Below are positions 55,361 through 64,000 of a stretch of 64,000 nt of DNA, piece by piece. The translations under genes were made by a program, and so were the position numbers. The notes below the pieces were generated by a model that saw only the letters and a list, made by a program, of their open reading frames with translations, did not search any database and was not told where the DNA came from. The stretch is from Roridomyces roridus (Eukaryota > Basidiomycota > Agaricomycetes > Agaricales > Mycenaceae), in assembly GCA_029378245.1 (NCBI GenBank), contig JARKIF010000014.1, positions 806,001 to 870,000 on the forward strand, read 5' to 3'. Every line of letters starts with the position of its first letter. Within the stretch, counting starts at the first letter, position 1.

Positions 55361-55698
55361 GTGAAGTAGTGAAATGTCATTTTAAAAAAAAAATCTCGAT
55401 CGCGTTGTGTTTCGCGTTTTGTGATCTCAGTACGTACTACGCGTGAATCGCGTCTGCAGCCTCCTCCTTCAAGCTTCAAGTTCCAGTCTACCCCGTTCAC
55501 CCACTTCTTCTATCTCAGGCTTTGTGCGCTGATCTCAGTGCGCTTCGATCGCGTGTGCAGCGTGTGCAGCCTCCGCGTCTAGTCTACTAGTCTGTGCCCC
55601 GTTCCGACTTCTGAGTTCACCTATCTGAGTCCTCGTGCGTGCGACGGCAATCTGTGGTTTGTCTATTCTCATCCTCATTCACAGTTCTTGGCGCCTGA
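55318..55698. other. Intergenic region with short imperfect repeats
   Basis: About 380 bp between F-box 4 and F-box 5. It holds the second 27-bp repeat copy, an A-run (55383-55393), and two imperfect copies of a segment with gatctcagt(a/g)cg...gcgt(c/g)tgcagcctcc around 55425-55465 and 55532-55575. It presumably contains the F-box 5 promoter. Confidence 0.55.
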
Positions 55699-57108
55699 AT
55701 GGCCGCAACCCGCGCCGATTATCAGAAGCAATATGACCTCGTTCGAGGTCCCGACGGCGCTGTCTTATATGCACTCGCTGCTCGTCCTGCTCTCACCCTC
55801 CCATCCGAGGTCATTTCCACCATATTCCTGTTCTCCCTACCAGACGACGAATTCATTGCGCCCAAGCCCAACGAGGCCCCACTTTCCCTCATTAGCATAT
55901 GCAAGCGGTGGAGGGTGATTGCGGTCAACACTCCTGCCGTTTGGGCGTCCTTGTCGATTGACATCACTTGGCTTCCTGCCATGGACGATTGGATCCACCC
56001 GGATGAGTGGATCGACCTGGACGAGGATGAACTGGAATACGTGTATGGCGAAGACATCTTTTTACAGTGGATTTCCAGGGCTAAAAGGATGCCTCTCTCG
56101 ATAAAGATCCCTAAAGACAGTCCAGTGTATGATATGGATTGTCTTTTGCAGGAGATTGCCGAACTTGCCGCCCAGTGGCAGAATGTGTGTTTCTTCGTGG
56201 ATCCAGATTATGTGGATCTCCTTTTCCCGGTCGACAGCAAATTCCCTATGCTACGTAAATTCATCCTCGACTGCGCCGAGGGGATCTATCCTCCCCCCAC
56301 TCTCGAGGACGCCACCATGCTTCGCGAAATTTGCATTTCTGGGGCTGCAACCCCCATCAGCGTTGCCCGGTGCATTGGTATCATCGAGGAAGGAATCAAC
56401 CTCGTAGACTGCAGTTTTTTCCTTACTCCTGATCAGCCGATAGCACTTCTCCCCCGTGTCGCCAATCTCCAGCACTTGGCCTTGCACGAGCAGGCTCAGA
56501 CCGGAGCACCCCTTCTTGCGATGAGCGTCCTTCGCAACTTGACGCTCCCCGCATTGAAGAACCTCGCTCTCAAATTCGTAAACCCGGGGCGTCGCCCGCC
56601 CGTTGATATCACGGAATTCATATCGTTCGCCTCTCGTTCTTCCCTCCAACTCGAGTCCTTGACTCTATGCCTCATGCCTGTTTCCGAAGTCGACCTGTTA
56701 TCTTGCCTGGCGCATGTGCCATCCGTCTTCACCCTCCGTCTCCAGCTTCCTGCATCCATGACGACTTTTCTTGAGCGCCTCGCTTCCGACGGGCACTTCC
56801 TTCCCCGTCTTCGATTCCTGTACCTTGTCAACTTTTCCTCCTCGCAGCACAACACGCCCTGCACGTACAAGAGTCCTCGCCCGAATAGCATGTTGACAAT
56901 GCTTGATTCGCGATGCCGAGGTCCGGTCAACAGTCGAGCGTGCTTACAGCTCGTCCATTTCAGACACGCGGGTACGCAGGCGATGAACCATTTCACGACA
57001 GTGGTGAAATCCGACCCAGTGCATCAGGCGTTGGAGAAGGAAGGCATTGATTTCGTCTATGAACGATTACCTAGGGCGTTGCGCCACAAAGACTGGTGGC
57101 TCGATTAG
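55699..57108 (+). CDS. F-box protein 5
   Basis: Single-exon, 469 residues, intact and the most divergent of the right-hand group. It starts MAATRADYQKQYDLVRGPDG. F-box: LPSEVISTIFLFSLPDDEF...APLSLISICKRWRVIAVNTPAVWASL. It carries an acidic insertion absent from the others (IHPDEWIDLDEDELEYVYGED) before FLQWISRAKRMPLSIKI. Leucine-rich segments follow (TLPALKNLALKFVNPGRR; LESLTLCLMPVSEVDLLSCL). It ends ALRHKDWWLD. The acidic insertion may change partner choice, but this is speculation. Confidence 0.85.
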   Translation: MAATRADYQKQYDLVRGPDGAVLYALAARPALTLPSEVISTIFLFSLPDDEFIAPKPNEAPLSLISICKRWRVIAVNTPAVWASLSIDITWLPAMDDWIHPDEWIDLDEDELEYVYGEDIFLQWISRAKRMPLSIKIPKDSPVYDMDCLLQEIAELAAQWQNVCFFVDPDYVDLLFPVDSKFPMLRKFILDCAEGIYPPPTLEDATMLREICISGAATPISVARCIGIIEEGINLVDCSFFLTPDQPIALLPRVANLQHLALHEQAQTGAPLLAMSVLRNLTLPALKNLALKFVNPGRRPPVDITEFISFASRSSLQLESLTLCLMPVSEVDLLSCLAHVPSVFTLRLQLPASMTTFLERLASDGHFLPRLRFLYLVNFSSSQHNTPCTYKSPRPNSMLTMLDSRCRGPVNSRACLQLVHFRHAGTQAMNHFTTVVKSDPVHQALEKEGIDFVYERLPRALRHKDWWLD

Positions 57109-57261
57109 TGGATTTCGTAGTTCGGAGTTGTAAAAATTTCTCTCAATAACACAACACGAGTGCCCAAGAATTTTCTTCCCTATCATACATACATCATGGT
57201 CGCGCAGCGATTTGAGAGCTAATAACGTATATCCGCGACGCTAGCATGAAGCTGAACTCTT

Positions 57262-58149
57262 TTAATCCCGGTACAACTCCCGACGCCCGAACTTGGCCGA
57301 GGTGAGAGGCTTGCCCTTGGAAACGGCAGCGGCGGCGGCAGGAGGTTGGGCAGCAGCAGGTTGGGCAGCAGCACCCTTACCAGCGGCACCAGCCTTGCCC
57401 TTGGCGGCAGCGGCTTTGGCCTGGGCAGCTTTAGCGGCAGCTCCAGCTTTTGCCGCCGCGCCTCCCTTTCCGAACTTGCCCTTGCCCTTGGCTCCGGTCG
57501 CTCCGGTGCTCGCGGCGACTCCGGTCGCAGCGGCAACATCAGTGCTCGTGGCGGCAGCGACGTCAGTGTTCGTTGCAGCCGCAACATCAGTGGTCGTGTC
57601 GGCAGCCGCACCACCGGCAGCAGCAGCATCACCGGCACCAGCGGCCGCGGCATCGGTGATTTGGAAGGGTCCGCTTGTTGAAAGAACGGTCTCGATGTCG
57701 TCGGCGGCAACAGCCTGAAGCGTGTACGTGCTGTTTTTTTTTTAAAAAAAAAGACCAAAATCAGTGACGATCATACAGCGAAGAAAAGTTAAAATTACCC
57801 AGCGGCGACGGGACCCAAGTTGATGGTGTCCTTGAGGAGGGTGGGAGAAATGCCAGTCGCGGCGTCTGCTGGTGTCGGGCCTTGGAGGAGGACGGTGAAA
57901 GCCCTGGTGGGGTTAAAATCGGGGTAGACTTGGGCAAACCGCTAGTACTCACGGGTCGCTGGCCACGGTGGTCCAGGTGATGTCAAGGGCCCCGTTGGAG
58001 ACGCCGCCAGTGGGGGTGTCGAGGGTCAGACCCATCACGGATGGGAACAGGCTGACGGCGAGGAGAACGATGCTAAAAAAAATGGGTTGGTAACAATTTG
58101 TGGCAGGAACTAATACGGGGTGTGCTCACCTGGCGGAGATGAAGACCAT
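57262..58149 (-). CDS. Secreted Kre9/Knh1-like cell-surface protein with Ala/Gly-rich tail
   Basis: Fungal cell-surface protein of the Ser/Thr-rich Kre9/Knh1-like family, tied to beta-1,6-glucan or wall structure. A signal peptide is visible: MVFISASIVLLAVSLFPSVMG. Then the domain LTLDTPTGGVSNGALDITWT, AFTVLLQGPTPADAATGI, TYTLQAVAADDIETVLSTSGPF. The C-terminal half is low-complexity, with DVAAATNTDVAAATSTDVAA repeats and an Ala/Gly/Lys-rich stretch (GATGAKGKGKFGKGGAAA), ending KFGRRELYRD. No hydrophobic GPI-anchor tail is visible. Three introns; the one before TYTLQ ends in a T/A homopolymer palindrome. Confidence 0.75.
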
Positions 58150-59271
58150 GATGAACGTTGATTGAAAAAGCCGTAAAAGAGAGACTGGCTCGTGGGCTTG
58201 GATGAGACTAGCTCTGGAGTGTGGATGAAAGAAGGGCGAGAAACGGCACTGTGGGACATGAGAATGGTAAAGGCTTTATATACACGCCTCCAGCCCTTCC
58301 AGCATTGATGGCCGTCATGGGTTGCTAATTGCGACCGATTTCCGATTGGTTGACGATTTTATCGGCTTGATTCCGAGTCTCCCGAAAGATGTGGGGTATG
58401 CCAGGGAACGAGTTGGTCGTGTAAAAAAGGCTCCTAACTCGCAAAGAGAGGTAGTCGTGCCATCTACGCCAAGGCAGCAATGGACAGAGCTGCTGGTTCT
58501 GCCAGGTTCTGCCGCAAGTCTTGCCGTTCTTATTATAAATGTGGAGCCAACTAATTTTAAGTTCTCATAAATAGGCGGCTGCCTTTGGCGACGCAAGGGA
58601 CTCACCATCTCTGTTTCTTCGAAACGACAGCGATTTCTTGATGAACAACCCAGGTTTTGGAACGACGGAGAAACAAGTGATTCAGCACACCAGAAAGCAG
58701 AAAGACGGTGGGTTGAAGACGCTGTCCGTGCTAATGGACCGCCCCGCGCTGTTGACGGATGAGTGCCGTTACAGGGAGGGACGAACATAATGCTGCGGGA
58801 TGCGTACCAAGGTGAGCAGAATCCTGCCAATCCAAAGAAGACCCACCGTAAATGTATCATCGTATGGCCGCATCACCGTGCAATGGAAGTAACAGCGTCG
58901 CCGTCAAACCCACTTTCCGAGCAAGTTATTTGAAGAACGACAGCTTGTTGCCTGTACAGTAAGTAGTCTAGCTGAAATGCGGATCGAATAGATTGAGATT
59001 GTCTGTTGCGCGCCGAAAAGTACAGAAAAATAGCTCTTGCGGTCGTCCAAGTGATAGATATTGTAAGGCGGGCCCAGGTTCACGGAGAACACGGCTGTAG
59101 GGCGGGAGACGGAAACACACAAGTCCGGCCCACTCGCTGACGGCGGCAAGAGGAAACGTAGATTCAGACTCCGAAATCTTTGGCAGTTGATCTTCCCGCT
59201 CACATCTTCCAGCGTCCCGCATTTGACCAACCAGCTCAGGTTTATGCCCAATACCCCCTCATACTCACAGC
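58150..59271. other. Intergenic region without recognised gene
   Basis: About 1.1 kb between the Kre9-like start and F-box 6. Open frames on the minus strand are long by chance but lack any domain and overlap each other. I see no repeats, transposon ends or RNA genes. It is the largest gap besides the minisatellite region. Confidence 0.5.
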
Positions 59272-60718
59272 ATGTCAATAACCAATTGGAAAGACTATCA
59301 AAAGCAGTATTCGATCGTCCAACGCGAGGACGGCTCGCTCTCATTTGCGGACCTCACCCGTTTCGCGCTCGTTCTTCCTCCCGAGCTCACTTCTTTGATA
59401 TTCCTATTCTGCCTTCCTGAATATGAATTTAATTGGCCCGATGCAACAACGGCGCCGCTAGTCCTGCTCCAGGTTTGCCGCCTATGGAGGCAGATCGCCT
59501 TGAGCACGCCCGGCCTTTGGGCGTCTGTGTATATCGACTGGGATTCGTTTTACGACACACAAGACCTAGAAACCCACCTTCGCGATTGGATTTCGAGGGC
59601 CAAAAGCATGCCACTCTCGATCAAGATGCATGACCGTCAGGAAGACGATGCGCAACTGGTATCCGTTTTGCAGATGATAGGCGACTGTTCAGCTCAATGG
59701 CGGAACGTTTCCTCTATGCCTATCGTGAAGATCTTGCACTCTTATTTCCAATTGGAGCCAGATTCTCCATGCTGCACAAACTGGTTCTGGAGTGCGATTT
59801 CTGGGTCGGTGAACCCTCCCCGGTCGTCGTACTGGAAGGTGCTTCAGTGCTGAGCGAACTCCAGCTCATCAGGGTCCCATGGTCTGCATTGGTTCTGCCT
59901 TGCCAATCAATCGAGGTGTTTGGTTCGCAGACGATCACCGTTCGCGAGAGCGTTGACGTTCTACGCGAACTGCGTAGCCTCACATGCTGCACCTTTTATC
60001 TTGTCTTCCAACAACCCCCTCCATCTATAACGCCCCTTGGGCCCATCGTCAATCTCAAGGACTTGACTGTACTTGAGATGGCAGATGACACTCTCACACC
60101 CCCGCTCGTGATGGACCTCCTACGGCACTTGACGCTTCCCGCTCTGAAGCATCTCACCCTCAAATTTGAGGACCCATATGATCGCCCGCCCACCGATATA
60201 ACAGAATTCTTCTCATTTGCCACACGTTCTTCGTTTCAACTCGAGACGTTGACCTTGTGTCTCATGCCGGCTTCCGAGCAGGAACTGCTGCGTTGCCTAT
60301 ACAGTGTTTACCTTCCCTCGGGACACTCCGGCTTCAACTCGCAGAGAACGTAGACAGCCTTTTCGAGCGGCTCACATTCGATTCCTGTTTCCTTCCCCGA
60401 TTAGCATGTCTCGACATTGTCAACTTTTCCGTTGGCTTCGTACCACGAGGGTACAAAATCCCGAGGTCGCAGGCCGTGTTGCGACTACTCGATTCGAGAT
60501 GGAATTCCCCAAAAGTAACACGGTTGCGTTCCTTTCATTTCACCTACGGGAGTGTCCCCCACCGCCCGAACCGACGGCACAGGGAGGCCATGGATGTCTT
60601 TGCGGCAATGGTAGTCTCGGATCCAGCTTACGAGTCATTGAAAAAGGAGGGGTTGGATTTAAACTTTGTCGGGTTCACATGGCCCTTCAGCGGTGAATGC
60701 TGGTTGGTCAACGACTGA
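59272..60718 (+). pseudogene. F-box protein 6, two frameshifts
   Basis: Family member starting MSITNWKDYQKQYSIVQRED with a complete F-box (LPPELTSLIFLFCLPEYEF...APLVLLQVCRLWRQIALSTPGLWASV) and DWISRAKSMPLSIKMHD. The frame breaks after CSAQWRNV at a TTT run (59708-59710), where one more T restores FLYAYREDLALLFPIGARF. It breaks again near 60297-60304, after EQELLRCL, where five bases replace the expected one codon before CLPSLGTLRLQLAENV. The rest (LPALKHLTLKFEDPYDR; LETLTLCLMPASEQ; FSGECWLVND) aligns with intact paralogues. A decayed copy, or two sequence errors. Confidence 0.75.
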
Positions 60719-60803
60719 GTGGATAGTATCATAGACAGAAAAAAGTAATTGTCCCATCAAATCGTGGCTGTGCACCCTTGTATTCCCATTGTCATTTACC
60801 TTC

Positions 60804-63270
60804 ATGGCCGGCCTGGTTCGCTCGCAGCCCCGTCGCAGTGCCGCCCGCTCTGCCGCCTCTCTTCCCTATGCAAGACCTAAGCAGGCTCCCCCCAAGAAAT
60901 CTGTCCGTTCCTTCCTTTTGGCGCGTGTTCCAATGACTTAGTGTGCTCCAGGCGTGGTCGATCGCGAGTGACCTGTTCAACTACCTCAACCCTCTCCGTG
61001 CTCGCTCCACCTCGCGTTCAATCTCTCCTATCGATGTCGATGATGAGGAAGAGCCTGAATCTACCCCACCGTCCGACGAGAGTCCCCCGGCATCTCTGTC
61101 TGCGCGTGGCCGCCAGGTGCGCTTGGCCCTTTTCTTTCAAGTGTATATCTGAACGCTCTTCCAGATGGCAAAGAACCTCGCCGGGCCCGCTCAGCCTCCC
61201 ATGGAACCTGCTATGCCATCGCTGTTAGCAGACTCGTCCTCCCCCAAGAAAAATTTGGACACGGTCGCCGCGTTCCTCGAGCAGCGCCGTGGACAGACCA
61301 TCTCTCCACTCGAGGCGGAGGGTCTCATCTCCCTTATACACAAGAGTACTCTAGTTGAAGAAGAAAAACCTTTCCGCTTCTCCAGCAGCCCTTCAACGCC
61401 CGCTCGCGGCAACTCACCTGCCGCTCCAAATGATATCTTCACATTGGGCGCCTCCTCGTCCACTCCGGCCCTGGGCAACACTCCTCGTAAAGCCCTCAGC
61501 AAGAACCCGAACGGCGTATATCGCTGGTCTGGAGGCGGCTCAGCGCGCCCTTCCAAGAACCGCTATGCTTCCCCTGCCTTTGGGACCTCGCCACGTGCAT
61601 CCCCAGATCGCATGGTCTTTCGCGATCAACCTGTTCAGAAGGAGGTTGCCTCACCCAAGCGTCGTAGACTGGAGACGCCTCCAGCTGCGACGCCACCCCC
61701 TGTCCCGCGTTCGGCAGCCCCCGCGCCATCTCCGAATCGCGTTGCTGCGTCCCAGTATTTCCCGTTCCCTCCGGCAACACCCGCGCCCTCTCCATCTTCT
61801 CCATCACCTCAGGCAGTTACGGCGGCCACACCCGCTCGTAATGCCATGGTCAAAGTGCAGTCTGCCCCCGCCCATCCTTCCCCGCTGCGTCAGGCATGGG
61901 GCGGTTCGCCTGCGTCATCGGTGTCGTCCACACATTCATCCCCTGCTCAAGGCACGCCAACCAAAGCAGCTGTGCTTCTCACGGCCCTTATTCGCGATGC
62001 CGACGCCGAAGCACCCCCGAAATCTTTGGACGTTCGTAATCCCTACCAGAGCGCCAGCCCAGTTCCCGTGCGGGTGACTAATACGCACCCACCCGAGGCC
62101 GCGACCCGCAAGCGTGCCCGTGCGACGGGCAGGCCAGCGGAACGCAAAGCGAGGGAGGCCAAGGAGAAGGAAGAGAAGGCGGCCAAGGAGAAGGAGAAGG
62201 AGGAACAGGAGAAGGTCAAGCAACTTTCTCCCCAGGCAATCATTGAAGCGACTGTGCCAAAAGGAAGCAGACGTTCGCGACCTCCTGCCCATATGACCAC
62301 CAGCGCGAGTTTGAACAATCTGGCGCCGCCGGCGCTTCCAGCTCCGAGGCGTAGTCCTCGTCTTGAGCCGCAACGTATTGAAGGAGAGGTGGATTTGGAT
62401 GGAGAAGGTGACGCGGAGGAGAAGGACAAAGAAGAGCACGATGCGGGGGCTCCTGCCCCCAAGCGTGCTCGTCTACCTACAGTGAATGGCAATACGCTGG
62501 ACCTGCCAAAGAAGGATGCTGAGCCGATGTCTGTCCCTGCTTCATCCGTTCTTTTTGCGCCCGCGTCGACCCCTGGAGCTGATGCTACCAGCAATGCCAG
62601 CCCTAGCCCTCTTGGCAATGCTTTCGGCTTCCGGCCGGGGCCCAAGCCACTCGCCGCCAGTGCACCGAAGGAGCCATCCAAGTTGCGTTACTCGTACCAG
62701 CCACCAGCAACGCCGCCGCCTGTTGTCGACAGCAAACCCAGGGAGCTCTTCCCCATGGATCCCCCGGCCCCACCTGCTAAAGCTGCTGCCCCTGCTCCCG
62801 CTTTCGCGTCCACATCGAAGGATCCGAAGGACATGGTGCGCTCAATGGCGCCGAGCACGTTGCCTTCGTTCGTGCTGACGGTGCTTACGAACACCCCGAG
62901 TATGGAGCACGCCAAGGCTCGTGACTTGGCGCGCGGTCTTGACAAGAGCGCGCTGCCCAAGTTTGATTTGCCCGTCTCCGAGAAAGGCAAAGCGCGGGAG
63001 GAGCAGCCGGTTGTTGCAGCTGGGGAATCCTGGATGTGCGACACTTGCATGTTGACCAACGGAGCGGAAGTGAAAGACAAATGCAAGATCTGCGATAGTC
63101 CGCGTCCTGCTGCAGCGAAACCAGCGCCCAAGCAGGGATTCAACTGGGCTGCGGAGGGGATGGCGCCACCGAAACAGAAACCTGCGGGGGAGTGGACGTG
63201 TGGCACTTGCATGTTGAGCAACATGCCGGACTACCAGAAATGTACTGTTTGTGATAGCCCGAGGGGATGA
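60804..63270 (+). CDS. Nucleoporin-like protein with two RanBP2 zinc fingers (Nup153/Nup60-like)
   Basis: Probably a nuclear-basket nucleoporin. The N-terminus is MAGLVRSQPRRSAARSAASL, then an amphipathic-helix-like WSIASDLFNYLNPLRARS, fitting membrane binding by Nup1/Nup60/Nup153. A helix TVAAFLEQRRGQTISPLE and a block RFSSSPSTPARGNSPAAPND...NPNGVYRWSGGGSARP follow, then a long disordered region rich in Ser, Pro and Ala with one Lys/Glu coiled stretch (KAREAKEKEEKAAKEKEKEE) and scattered FG/FGF (NAFGFRPGP). Two RanBP2 fingers close the protein: WMCDTCMLTN...CKICDSPRP and WTCGTCMLSN...CTVCDSPRG. Two introns lie in the first 360 bp; the frame is intact. RanBP2 fingers usually bind Ran-GDP or RNA. 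The assignment rests on architecture. Confidence 0.65.
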
Positions 63271-63404
63271 ATGGGGTTTTTGTCTCTTTCTTTTTGGTTA
63301 TTTCTTTATGCAAACTATCAACCACATCCACATACGCAATAGGTCCTTGTTCTCATAGCATGAAGATTTGTACGAGTAGGTAGTTGTTTTTGGCTACTTG
63401 CGAT

Positions 63405-64000
63405 TTAAACATGGATCGAGCTACTGCGGAAACACGGCAACCACTCATCCAGAGCAAGCTGGAACAACCCCAGCCCTGTATAAAAGGGCGCCTGCGAGAC
63501 GGGGCTGTAGAACCCAACCGTCTTGAAATCGGAATGATTTGAATCGGGGACGAGCAAAACGCGCATGTCCGTGACGTGCACCATTTCGTCGTAGGTTATC
63601 CCAAAGAACGAATCTCCGGCTGGCGGGGTGTTGCATGCGGGAATGGATACGTTGGGCTTGCGTTGAGGAGAGTTGGACTCGATGGAGGCGAGGCCCATCG
63701 TTCGCCACGGGTCGACTTTTCAAAGATATCAGGCTCTGTAATAATACGAAGTGAGCAGACTCACATTCCCCGTTTGCGAACATGATATTGGACGGCGTCA
63801 TATTCCAACCGCCGTATTTGTTGATGTGCTGCACTTGTGGGGAAGAGGGCAGGTCTGGGAACGCCTCGTTGCATTGCTGTTGGAAGAGCTCGAGGGAGAG
63901 GAACGAGGTTTCGATAGAGAGCGGGTTCGTTGGATCGCCGCGTTGGTAAAAGCCTACAAGATAGAGTTACACTTGAAGACTGGGAGGAAGAAGAGGTACC
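63405..64000 (-). CDS. Serine carboxypeptidase S28 family, C-terminal part (cut by window edge)
   Basis: C-terminal portion of a secreted or lysosomal-type prolyl carboxypeptidase-like enzyme. Segments match fungal S28 proteins: HINKYGGWNMTPSNIMFANGE, then across an intron (donor gtgagt) FDPWRTMGLASIES, PACNTPPAGDSFFGITYDEM, VLLVPDSNHSDFKTVGFYSP and FQLALDEWLPCF. The Asp in NGEFDPW is the usual catalytic acid. The expected His would lie in the following segment, where NHSDFK is the best candidate. The gene continues beyond 64000, so the nucleophile Ser and signal peptide are not in view. Confidence 0.8.

Noticed and set aside
58315..58860. 181-residue minus-strand ORF
   Set aside because: No recognisable family, composition unlike neighbours, overlaps other frames; treated as chance.
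1..64000. Transposons, LTRs, CRISPR arrays, tRNA or rRNA genes
   Set aside because: No terminal repeats, transposase or reverse-transcriptase motifs, no regular spacer array, and no tRNA-like cloverleaf seen by eye. A tRNA scan could still find a short gene.

Overview
This window looks like nuclear DNA of a mushroom-forming basidiomycete (Agaricomycetes). Genes are dense and on both strands, and most are cut by many short GT-AG introns of about 45-60 nt. The family content also fits: F-box proteins with the basidiomycete-type LPPE..APL.L..ICR.WR.IA..TPALW motif, an A-T-R NRPS-like reductase, a Ste50/Ubc2 adaptor with C-terminal SH3 domains, and a peroxisomal Lon. I recognised no rRNA, tRNA, CRISPR array or transposon. 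No species can be named from this sequence.

Layout. 0-6.6 kb: an intact lanosterol synthase (ERG7 copy A, +), a VMS1/ANKZF1 gene (-), a damaged phosphomannomutase gene (+) and a tautomerase (+). 6.6-13.5 kb (all -): two F-box genes each with an in-frame stop, a kinase-like gene, a small hypothetical gene, and an Old Yellow Enzyme homologue with unusual active-site residues. 13.9-21.5 kb: RHO3 (+), a Dal5-like MFS transporter (-) and an NRPS-like A-T-R reductase (+). The last two are divergent and share a promoter with a perfect palindrome. 21.5-37 kb: IPI3 (-), a J-domain protein (+), a DHHC palmitoyltransferase (-), an AlkB-like protein (-), a GH18 glycosidase (-), STE50 (-), and a large proline-rich, acidic protein (+). 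37-40.5 kb: divergent RPL22/RPL10A, a minisatellite-like tract, and a YdeI/OmpD-family protein. 40.6-43.4 kb: a tandem pair of uncharacterised coiled-coil genes. 43.6-51.7 kb (all -): peroxisomal Lon protease, BRAP2/ETP1, and a second intact lanosterol synthase (copy B). 52-61 kb: four more F-box genes (+) with a Kre9/Knh1-like cell-surface gene (-) among them. 61-64 kb: a nucleoporin-like gene with two RanBP2 zinc fingers (+) and the C-terminal part of an S28 serine peptidase (-).

How the genes relate. The two lanosterol synthase genes face each other about 46 kb apart, keep the same intron positions and differ at few residues, so this is a fairly recent DNA-level duplication. F-box genes lie near both copies. 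The NRPS-like gene and the MFS transporter form a plausible minimal metabolite production/export unit. RPL22 and RPL10A are a co-regulated ribosomal pair.

Quality caveat. About a dozen coding frames are broken by single-base indels, several in short homopolymers (VMS1 twice, PMM, kinase-like, AlkB-like, GH18, the acidic protein twice, YdeI-like, F-box 6 twice, probably BRAP2). Much of this may be assembly error. The two F-box nonsense codons, the PMM Gly-to-Glu change and the OYE active-site changes are substitutions and are less easily explained that way. All gene models are inferred from reading frames, splice signals and remembered family motifs, without alignments.
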